A stretch of 64,000 nt of DNA, from assembly GCF_964199755.1 (NCBI RefSeq), contig NC_133898.1, positions 129,764,224-129,828,223 on the forward strand. Direction: 5' to 3'. A model generated the notes under the pieces. That model saw nothing but the letters and a program-made list of their open reading frames with translations, was not told the origin of the DNA and made no database searches. This DNA comes from Larus michahellis. Its lineage: Eukaryota > Chordata > Aves > Charadriiformes > Laridae. Shown piece after piece: positions 54,591-64,000 of the stretch. Every line of letters begins with the position of its first letter. Within the stretch, counting starts at the first letter, position 1. The translations under genes were made by a program, and so were the position numbers.

Positions 54591-57278
54591 AGACTCAAAG
54601 AGCGCAAAACCCCACAACTCTATGCAAGCCCATTTGCTCCTGGTGTTGTTTGTAGCTACCCTGGCCAAATGGATCCTTAAAATGTTAGACAGAACTAAAA
54701 CAGAACATAAATCTAGAGTTTGCCCAGCAGTAATGGCCCTAACCAATACTTTATAGTACATTTTTATACATAAATACAAAAATGCAGTAAAATCAATATC
54801 TTCCAGCAGTCTCCTTGCTAGTGAGGCTTTCCGCTTAAGCTTTAAATTAAGTGTGACATATAATTTGATGGCGAAAACATGAAGAACGTCTATGCCCTTG
54901 GAGAAGTTTTGACAGTTCAACTTGGTGAACTGCATTGATTTCTGGGCAAAGAGCAAACTCTGCGAGAAAGCGGGAACCTCGCTGCTCTCATCAGGTCTTT
55001 ATGAGAAAAGACGACAGAAAATGCCCTCAGGAGAGCTGGATAATTCGGGGAGACAAAAAACAAGTTCGCGGGAAAAGCATCTGTTCCCCTCATTCCCAAA
55101 TATGTGCCAATTCAACCCAAACGGGCTGGGGAAAGATAGCACCATAGGCAGAGTGGGGATGAGGATACGCAAAATCCCTGTCACCATGCAGTTGAGAATT
55201 ACGGCACTGAAGATGCAGGAGCCAAATGCCTCTGCCTCCTCCGCCTGAAGAGCCGACCTCGAGCTACACTTCGAAGGAAAAAGCAGCGAGCTCCTGCCAG
55301 CGCAGTCCTCCAGGGAGGACGCAGATTTACAACGCTGTCAATGCCTTTTCTTGGCACCAACTCGGAACGTTTTATTAATAAGATTCCATGAAGATTCAGG
55401 GAGTACCCCGGCCAGAGGCTCCAGGATTGTGCCATTTTGCTTGCTGCTGTCCCCAGGACTGATTCACTGACGCCCCCTGAAAAACACGGCTTATCCTGCT
55501 GGGGACAGCACCAACCTCAGGGGTGGCGTCAGCCCAGGACCTCATCGTGGGCCAAGCTCCCAACGAGGACCCTGCTGTTCAACTCCGCGTGGAGGAGCAG
55601 GTAGGAGTTCAGATCCTCTCCGTGAAGAAAAGTGATAATGCATCTCCCAGATCACAGGTGACCGGTCTGACCACTTGGACTTGGCTCCAGAGGTGCCACC
55701 GTCATCACCCCCACCCATCAAGGAAGCCAAGATTTGCACATTTGGGAGCTGATGATCATCATCTCACCCATATCCACATCCTTGTTTCAAGTCGAGCAGG
55801 CTGCTTCCCGTCCACCTTGATGATTGCTTTTTCTCCCTGCAGAAAGCACGCGGGAAGCCAAGACTTCTGCAGCTCTCCCATGTGTCTGCAGGCTCACAGA
55901 CCAGACTAACCTAGTAAGGAATGCAATTAAAAAATCAGGCAAACTAGGCTTAAGAGAAGTTAGGAAGGGCTCTGGTAGCAAACTTTGGGAGATGGCAAAC
56001 TCCAGCAGAGGGGAACAATGAGCAGGTACCAAGTATCCCTGAAACTATTCTGTAATCAAGCATTCATTTTCATCTCCTAGTTTGGACAAATTCAGACATC
56101 CTCTGATTAAGAAAGGTGCCCAGATCAGCCTTTAAGACCCGCAGACTACCAGATACACCACAGTCCCGTCCCTCTACGCATCAGCATACAAGACTGAGAT
56201 TGTTTACAGGACCCCTTAGAAGGAGCGATGTGTGCGCAGATTCACACACGCATAAGCAGGATAAATCACATCTTTTTTTTTAACCACGGCTGACTCCATT
56301 CCCTGCTCCCTCTGCAACCGAGGTGTTAGATCAGGCTGGCACTTGCTTCTTCGCAAATGCCACCAGAGATGCGGATGAGGCAGATGACGAGCCTGCCTGG
56401 TCCCACGGAACAGCAGCATCCTTGGAGCTGTGTATTTTTTCGGGAGGGCAGCTGTCAGAACAGGTTTGCACTGCCCAGCTGGAAATCAAGCAACAAGTTT
56501 GGGATGTCAGACGGGGCTACAGCAGGCTGTAAACATCCCCGGCTACAGCAGGGATTCTGGGATCAGGAGGGGCTCCATATGGAAACTACACACCTGAGGT
56601 TCACTCTCTTAAAGATGACTGATCCTGATTTTTCTTGCGCTCTGTGTTATCTTCCCCCCATTCAACGTGTCAGGGAGCTGGAAAGAGAAGAGGCCGGTCC
56701 CGAGGCAGGCACGGCATGTGCACGTTGGCTGCACGACGAGCAGCCAAGCTCACTGCCAAGGAGAAGCCAAAGAAGCTGTCGCCATCGCTACAGATGCCAC
56801 CAAAAATCTCCGCATTCCCAGTTAGACGCTGTTTGTGTGAATCACGTGGGTCTGACCAAGACCGCAGCCTTTTTTTTCCCCTCGATTTTTCCTCTCGCGT
56901 TTTATCACTGCCTGCTCCTGGCCAAGCTGAGACGCTCCACAAAAGCTGGCAAGATCACCATGGCTCTCAGCCCAGACCTCAGATCTATTTGACTGCCCTT
57001 ACCAAGGACAACTACGGCAGTGCTTATTGAAGACTATCAATTGCCTCCTGAAACTGCAGCATCGAACCCAGCAGCCCCAGGGTCCTGCCCTGCCCACGCA
57101 GAACCGTTTCCTCCTGCCAACCTTAACTCCCACCACGAGAAAATCTTCCCGATTTGCAGAGGACAGAAATTCATCCAATTCCTACTGGCCGGCGTCCTGC
57201 TTTCCAAAGCCAAAACGACACTGAAAAGCACAAATCCAAGCCTTGAGCTCAGCCAGCAATTCTTCATTTAATGAGAAA

Positions 57279-57294
57279 TTAAAAAAAAAAAAAA
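57279..57294 (+). repeat. Poly(A) run
   Basis: A run of about 14 A residues after aattaa in the EXTL3 intron. It has no retroposon body that I can recognise upstream. Confidence 0.6.
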
Positions 57295-57818
57295 TCCAGC
57301 CTCACCCGATAACAACAAGATGCTCCTCCTGGCTCGCAGCCAGGCTGCCGGGGCTGCGCGGGCAGGCAGAGGCAGAAGATGGGACGCTAGCATGGCCCTT
57401 CCACCACAACCAAGCCCCCGGGATGATGTCTTTCCTCCCCGCAATCATGCTCTCATTCCCAGCCCAGACCTGAAAACTCAAGGAATTGAGTCCAGCACAA
57501 CAGGGGACTACAGGGCGTTTCCGACTGCTCCCGATGAGCTGCAAATCTGGGGGAAACTGCAGCCCTGCACTTTGACACACACGTAAACGTGGTGTTAAAG
57601 CTCCTTCCAGAGAGGCCGCCAGCACACTTAGCAAATGGGAATTTTGTAAAGAAACGGATCTTCTTTTGATTGTGCTTATGATACTGTATGTTTAAAAAAC
57701 TTGGGATGCAAAGGCAAAATCATGGATGCAGAAAGCAGTTGTTTCAAAACCTCCCTCCCTGTTAGGACAACAATCTTCTGCCGTTATCCTAGGGCTAACA
57801 CGCTCACATCCAGAAGAC

Positions 57819-58103
57819 AGGAGAGATGGGGAGGCACTCTTTATGAGGGAATGTAGCGATAGGACAAGGGAATGGTTTTAAACTGAAAGAGGGGAGATTG
57901 AGATGAGATATTGGGAAGAAATCCTTTGGTGTGAGGGTGGTGAGCCCCTGGCCCAGGTTGCCCAGAGAAGCTGTGGCTGCCCCATCCCTGGAGGGGTTCA
58001 AGGCCAGGTTGGCCGGGGCTTGGAGCAGCCTGGTCTGGTGGGAGGTGTCCCTGCCCAGGATGATCTCTAAGGTCCCTTCCAAAGTAAACCATTCTATGAT
58101 TCT
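57819..58103 (+). mobile_element. CR1 LINE 3' fragment
   Basis: From gacaggagagatggggaggcactcttt through gggtggtgagcccctggcccaggttgcc to ccttccaaagtaaaccattctatgattctgag. It covers the last codons of ORF2 and the 3' UTR, with a 20-30 bp deletion near the 3' end relative to the sister copies (the GGGGGTGGAACTGG block is missing). Confidence 0.92.
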
Positions 58104-58540
58104 GAGATACTTGATAAATGGGCACAGATGTGACCACAGATGAGCCCCATTACCCAGCTCAAAGCCATCCTGGAGAGTAACCCAGGCTGCTCGGAACCAC
58201 CTGCGTGCAAGGTGCAGCCATAAGGGGATGTGTTCCTCGCCTGACTGGTCTCTCCCCAGCAAACAGCCTTGAAGTGCCCGGCTGGCTCCCAGCTCCGCTC
58301 TGGCTGGTCTGGATGAGGCTCAGGCCACGTGGCTCTTGGCTCCGGATGGTGCCGCACCAGCATCTGCTGTGGCTGGGTAAGGGGAAGAGAGGGCAGGAGA
58401 AAGGAGATGGCATTTCTCCTCCAGTGCTCGTTCCCAGACCTCTTCCACATCAGTTCTCACCTACGCCGTACGTATTCTCTGGCATCTGCTCTCTTGCTTG
58501 ATTTGGTGGCACTTGCTCCATTTATTTGAATGTCCACCCG

Positions 58541-59490
58541 AATCATAGAATCATAGAATTGTTGAGGTTGGAAGGGACCTTTAAGATCATCGAGTCCAAC
58601 CTTTAGCCTACCCTGACAAGAGCCACTTCTAAACCGTGTCCCTCAGTGCCCCATCTACCCTTTTTTTAAACACCTCCAGGGATGGTGAATCCACCACCTC
58701 CCTGGGCAGCCTATTCCAATGTTTAATAACCCTTTCAGTGAAAAAATGTTTCCTAATATCTAATCTAAACCTCCCCTGACGTAACTTGAACCCGTTTCCC
58801 CTCGTCCTCTCACTTGTCACCAGGGAGAAGAGGTCAGCCCCCATCTCTCTACAATCTCCTTTCAGGTAGTTGTAGAGGGTGATAAGGTCTCCCCTCAGCC
58901 TCCTCTTCTCCAGGCTAAACAACCCCAGCTCCCTCAGTCGTTCCTCATAAGGTTTGTCCTCCAGGCCCCTCACCAGCTTTGTAGCCCTTCTCTGGACACG
59001 CTCCAACACCTCAATGTCCCTCTTGTAGCGAGGGGCCCAAAACTGAACACAGCACTCGAGGTGGGGCCTCACCAGTGCCGAGTACAGGGGGATGATCACT
59101 TCCCTAGTCCGGCTCACCACACTATTCCTGATACAGGCTAGGATGCTGTTGGCCTTCTTGGCCACCTGGGCACACTGCTGGCTCATATTCAGCCGGCTGT
59201 CAACCAACACTCCCAAGTCCTTTTCTGCCGGGCTGCTTTCGAGCCACTCTGCCCCAATCCTGTAGCGCTGCATGGGGTTGTTGTGACCCAAGTGCAGGAC
59301 CCGGCACTTGGCCTTGTTGAACCTCATACCATTGGTCTCAGCCCATCGGTCCAGCCTGTCCAGATCCCTCTGCAGAGCCAACCTACCCTCAAGCAGATCA
59401 ACACGCCCGCCCAGTTTAGTGTCATCTGCGAACTTACTGAGGGTGCATTCGATCCCTTCATCCAGATCATTGATGTCCACCAGCTCTTCG
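58541..59490 (-). mobile_element. CR1 LINE fragment with 283-codon open ORF2 C-terminus
   Basis: Two octamers (aatcatagaatcatagaatt) at the left end mark the 3' terminus. In reverse, 58629-59480 is one open frame of 283 codons: RT catalytic [80 protein letters not shown] and [20 protein letters not shown]. It lacks the endonuclease and most of the RT, so it cannot move by itself. The intact frame suggests a recent insertion. Confidence 0.95.
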
Positions 59491-61490
59491 GAAACGCTTT
59501 TAGCAGGAGGTTTCTTCAGTCGTCTATCGCCTGATGAAACATCCCTGGTTTCTACCTTGCCATCCCTGGCAATTTTTCACCTTCTTGTTTTCCCTTTAAT
59601 CATTCCTTCTGCAGATGGATTGGAAAGTTACCGTTATCCCCTTCCTCCTATATTAATTATTCTGCTGCTCCCTCCCCAGTGCTTCCTCTTCACCTCGGAA
59701 CAGTTACAACCCCCCTCCTTTACGCCCTGCACCAGCCCAGCTAGACTCCAGGCTTCCACGCTTTGCTACCTCCAATTTAAGGCATTTTCAACATTTGAAT
59801 GAAAAGGATTTATAGACTATTTTAAGGCTCATCTCCAGAGGTATGAAAAGAGTTTCACTGGAAGGGTATTTAGCCGCAGAGCTATCCAAAGGCAGCGCGT
59901 ACTGCATATAAATTGGCAAAACAGATGCATTTTTGAAATACGAGTAATTAAATAATGCAACATAAAACCAAGAATAAATTATCCCCCACTGAGAACAAAA
60001 CCACACAGGAAGATACTAGTGGAAATCCTTTCCTTCAATTGATACCGTGTCCGCGCACGTAATATGTGCAAACACTCGGTCTCTCTTTAAACTACTCGAC
60101 TGCTATCAGTGGGTTGCTCATCTCTGGGATGAGAAAACAGCTTGCGATACAAATAAAACTGATTATTTATTCATTTTCATACGGGTGCAGCTGTCACATC
60201 TTTCTAGAGAAACGAAAGGAGAAGAATGCTTATTTTATCATTCAAGGGATCTAGATTTTCACTTATTTTATTCTCTCTGCGTGTTGCTGTTAGTGGCTGC
60301 GCAATTAAAGATGCACGTTGAGTTGGTTGTCCCAATCGGACTTATTTTACAATTATTTCTAATTATTTGGCTCCAAAGAACATCCCTGGGATAACACGCT
60401 GCCACTTGCAGTTGAGGTTTTCGAATACCTCGTCTCCTATTGCTTCACCCCACTCCTTTCTCAGCTTTCTGAAACTCCGCTCTGTGCTTTACACGGAAGC
60501 TCACGGGGGAAAACTGCTGAGCATGAGGCGACAGAAAAGCTCATGACCCAACTTCCATTAGTGCGGCTGGGATCAGGAGCCAGATTTACAAATCGCTCTT
60601 TGCTGTGAAACAAGAAAAAGCCATTTGGGGAAGGAAGATCTCACACTCAAGGTTTTGATACTGATAACCCCAATTTTGGTTTTGGTGGGGTTGGTTTTTT
60701 TTGCAATGAAATCAGCAATATCCAAAGGCGTGACGTTCTCACAGACGTCGTGGTGCTTCCTTATCGAAGCTCTTTCAAGCCGCGGCTAGATGAATGTCGC
60801 GAACCTGCTTTCACCTGGAAAATCCAGTCTTGGTATTCAATGCCTGGAAATTCAGATGCAATTATTCCGCCCAGCTTAGAAGCGGTCCCAGAGCCGAAAA
60901 AGGCTGGGGAGACGAAGTCGGGCAGTAGGAGTGTCTGTAGCAAGAGCACGCACGGATTCGGTGCAAGCAGGGGCATATGTACACAGCTATTTGTCTTCTG
61001 CAAGACAAAGAAAGGCAAATAAACAGGAAACATCTATACGTTATGCCACCCGTCTGCAGGGTTTCTGCTGCAATTTAGAAGTGGTGGTGTTGAAGTTGCC
61101 TGCAGTACGGCCCTTACCTGCTGGGAGGTTTTGCTCTTGTCCTGCTGCCCAGGGCTCCTGCAGGAACTCTTTGCAAGAGGCCACGTGGTGGCACAGCCCC
61201 CAGCTCTCTGCAGGAAGGACAATGACCCTGCCTCCGAGACTTCCCTAGCGACAGCACCAAAACTCCCATCTGACAACAAAACGACGTTCTCAAAAAGCTC
61301 TCTGTTTTCTCAGCCTTCGTTTTCCCCTTTCAGCCTTCAAGGTCTTGTTTCTGGCAGCCCATCTCAACTCTGAGCTTCAGCCTCTCTGCCTCTTCTTCCT
61401 CTCCAAATAGCCCTCGGCTGCTATAGCAGTAATTGTTACAGCAAAAAGGTTGTTGGATGAAACAGCTTTCTCTTCTAAAGCTTGGGGTAG

Positions 61491-61905
61491 AATCACAGAA
61501 TCATAGAATTCCCTGGGTTGGAAGGGACCTTTCAGATCACCGAGTCCAACCATCAGCCTAACTCTGACAAAACCCACCACTACCCCATGGCCCTCAGCAC
61601 CACGTCTGCCCGGCTTTTCAATCCCTCCAGGGATGGCGACTCCACCACTGCCCTGGGCAGCCTCTTCCAATGCTTCACAACCCTTTCCAGGAGGAAATTG
61701 TTCCCAATATCCATCCTAAACCTCCCCTGGCACAACTTGAGGCCGTTTCCTCTTGTGCCATGGCCTGTTCCTTGGGAGAAGAGCCCGACCCCCCCTGGCT
61801 ACCCCCTCCTTTCAGGGAGCTGTAGAGAGCCAGAAGGTCTCCCCTCAGCCTCCTCTTCTCCAGGCTGAACACCCCCAGCTCCCTCAGCCGCTCCTCACCA
61901 GACTT
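61491..61905 (-). mobile_element. CR1 LINE 3' fragment
   Basis: gaatcacagaatcatagaattccctgggttggaagggacctttcagatcaccgagtccaacc begins the 3' end. In reverse, remnants such as [20 protein letters not shown] and [13 protein letters not shown] show the ORF2 end. It is a subfamily with the CCATCAGCCTAACTCTGACAAAA block, shared with 62395-62522. Confidence 0.93.
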
Positions 61906-62394
61906 GTGAGGATATAACACGCTGTTCACACCACCGGCACGCTCCAAGCCGATGTGGCTGCATCCTAACAAAGCGGCACCGTCTGTCCTTCCCCGATCTC
62001 GACGGGCAGCTGTTAGGGTGATGAATGTTTGCTAAAACTCAAAGATCTTTGGATGGAAACAAACTGATAGAGGATTTTCAAAGGTCAATCCTATACAACA
62101 GAATCTGAAAGGGCAATATTCCTAAGTCATGAAAACTGACAAATTTCACCGAATGTATGATATAGCGCAGCATCAATTACATGGTGAAACAACAGGGTTG
62201 GATACCCAAGGTTGAGACCTGGAAGCTCGGGGCTGGAGAAGCACAGCGCTGTATTGATACCGGGAAAAAATAGCAGGCTCATGTCAGCCTCTCCATGCCT
62301 GTCACTGATAAATTTTATTTGCACTATAGAATACAATCCGAGGGGAAGTTTTTCCCACTGTGACCTCCCCATCTCTACGGCATCCCTTAGAACT

Positions 62395-62522
62395 GAATCA
62401 TAGAATTGCCCAGGTTGGAAGGGACCTTTCATATCATCGAGTCCAACCATCAGCCTAACTCTGACAAAAACCATCACTGAACCATGCTGCCAAGCGCCAC
62501 CCGTCTTAAATACCTCCAGGGA
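62395..62522 (-). mobile_element. CR1 LINE 3'-end fragment
   Basis: tgaatcatagaattgcccaggttggaagggacctttcatatcatcgagtccaaccatcagcctaactctg: the same subfamily as 61491-61905, about 130 bp, strongly 5'-truncated. Confidence 0.92.
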
Positions 62523-63479
62523 GCCTTCCCCAGCTCTGTGCCTCCATCCGACCGGACACCTGAGCTCTCCCCGGACGAGATCCGGCAGCGTGCTCGGGGA
62601 GAGCCGAGGGCTGATGAAACGGGGACACCTGCCTCGCATCTTCTGCACCAAAGCCATTTTGCTAACATCAGGTAAAACACAGAGATGCCATTTCCAACCA
62701 GCCCTTCTGCTGAGGAAGAGAACACGCGGAGAGACAGAAATAGGGCAGGAACATCTTTTAACTCTTTTCACAAGGTGGGATATTAGCGCCCGGAGCTCAG
62801 GGATGTGGGATTCAAACTGCTCGTGGGTAGCAAAAACTTTCTAGAGGTAGGCTGGTAAATACTAACAGCTCAGGAGCAGACGTACGCACTGCCAGTGAGC
62901 CTGGGAACCGACCCCACCTTTCATCTTCAGTTTTAAGCCACCCCGGACTCCTGGGAGTCAGCAGGCGTTTGGTTCTGCCAGCAGAGGAGCCGCAGATCCT
63001 CGCAGCATCCTGGCCTGTCCCCGGTGGCAGGCAGAGCCTGAAGAGCACATCGGTTAGAGGGGCTGCTGCTCTCAACGAGCTTTATCTCCTGGATCTGCTT
63101 TGGGTATCATAGGGAATCTGGCACCGCACCGCACAGGGCAGAGACGCACAAGGTCGGAGCGATACTCGCAGCCAGGGCTGCTGCACGACACTCGGTCTCG
63201 TTTGTGTTCGGAGCAGCTTGTGAAATTCAGGGCAGCAGAGTGAAAACAGGCCAGGAAAAAGCCCGTGGCCAGGACTATCCTGTTCCTGTACTTGAACTAA
63301 CCACAGAAACGCCATGTAATACAGCCTGGAGAGATGAAGAAGAAAAACCCAACCAGCCCACAGAGGAACCCTCCAGGAAAGTCTCATCTTATTTTGGCAC
63401 AAATATTCAGAGGCCCTGCCTCACTCTCCCAGCTGCGCTATGCAGGTGCAGTTCCCATCGCAGATGTGTCAGGAGATGC

Positions 63480-63836
63480 GTCGGGCCAGGCAGAAGACCG
63501 AGCGGGGATCTCATCAATATCTAAAGGGTGGGTGTCAAGAGGATGGGGCCAGGCTCTTCTCAGTGGTGCCCGGGGACAGGACAAGGGGTAACGGGCACAA
63601 ACTTGACCATGGGAAGTTCCACCTAAACATGAGGAGGAACTTCTTTGCTGTGAGGGTGGCAGAGCCCTGGCACAGGCTGCCCAGAGAGGTGGGGGAGTCT
63701 CCGTCTCTGGAGACATTCCAACCCCGCCTGGACGCGTTCCTGTGCCACCTGCTCTGGGTGACCCTGCTGTGGCCGGGGGTTGGACGGGATGATCTCCAGA
63801 GGGCCCTGCCAACCCCTGCCGGTCTGTGATTCTGTA
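63480..63836 (+). mobile_element. CR1 LINE 3' fragment (different subfamily)
   Basis: Reads GARLFSVVPGDRTRGNGHKL, FHLNMRRNFFAVRVAEPWHR, LPREVGESPSLETFQPRLDA, then CHLLWVTLLWPGVGRDDLQR, and ends ccctgccaacccctgccggtctgtgattctg. The open frame runs from before the left limit to 63829. It is more diverged from the other copies in the window. Confidence 0.88.
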
Positions 63837-63865
63837 CAATCTCAGCACATTGTCCTCCTTGGAAG

Positions 63866-63902
63866 AGCCATACGGGAGCCTGGAACAGCCATACAAGAGC
63901 CT
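63866..63902 (+). repeat. Short tandem duplication, period 21
   Basis: agccatacgggagcct is followed 21 bp later by agccatacaagagcct. Two imperfect copies only. Confidence 0.6.
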
Positions 63903-64000
63903 AAGAAAGATGCACAAACTGCAATGCCCTGACCTTGTTAAAAAAAAACAACAAGCAAAAGCCAAAAACTTCTGAAGTATTGAAGCCCACATCTCACTCA

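Larger units (their letters stand above)
48268..64000 (-). other. EXTL3: EXTL3 intron (partial, over 15.7 kb)
   Basis: No further EXTL3 coding sequence is present up to the window end, so this is the intron that in other vertebrates separates the large 5' coding exon from the four 3' exons. It holds CR1 fragments at 49890, 50765, 53931, 57819, 58541, 61491, 62395 and 63480. The remaining stretches (48268-49889, 51444-53930, 54591-57818, 59491-61490, 62523-63479) show no recognisable gene, RNA or repeat family. Confidence 0.85.

Noticed and set aside
56357..56992. 211-codon forward frame in the EXTL3 intron
   Set aside because: No recognisable domain and no conserved motif; overlapped by a 131-codon frame in another phase. 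Probably chance.

Overview
This is vertebrate nuclear DNA, almost certainly from a bird. Evidence: spliced genes with GT-AG introns, numerous CR1 LINE fragments with the avian 3' end (octamer ATTCTATG/ATTCTGTG tails), and two genes, INTS9 and EXTL3, that are also neighbours on human chromosome 8p21. The CR1 subfamily mix looks like a modern bird, but I cannot name the species. No operons, CRISPR arrays or prokaryotic systems are present.

Layout. (1) 1-26.2 kb, + strand: the last six coding exons of INTS9, encoding about 292 C-terminal residues, with a 13.5-kb intron, a stop at 25920-25922 and a poly(A) signal at 26191. (2) 26.2-35.4 kb: intergenic DNA, AT-rich at first and GC-rich after about 30 kb. 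It holds an inverted pair of CR1 fragments, a degenerate minisatellite, an ATC/ACC/ATT trinucleotide array, and a long pyrimidine tract that grew beside a CR1 3' end. (3) 35.4-48.3 kb, - strand: the last four coding exons of EXTL3 (about 203 C-terminal residues of the GT64 glycosyltransferase domain, including the DDD metal-binding motif) and a GC-rich 3' UTR of up to 3.9 kb. (4) 48.3-64 kb: one EXTL3 intron carrying several CR1 copies, one with a 283-codon open frame. The large 5' coding exon of EXTL3 lies beyond the right edge; the 5' exons of INTS9 lie beyond the left edge.

The two genes converge tail to tail, with 13.4 kb between stop codons. Their products act in unrelated processes: INTS9 in nuclear Integrator RNA processing, EXTL3 in ER/Golgi heparan sulfate initiation. 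No shared pathway is implied.

I found no new multi-gene system. The items most worth a second look are a hairpin about 270 nt downstream of the EXTL3 stop codon, a readable nested CR1-in-CR1 insertion with a 5-bp flanking repeat, and the CR1-associated pyrimidine tract.
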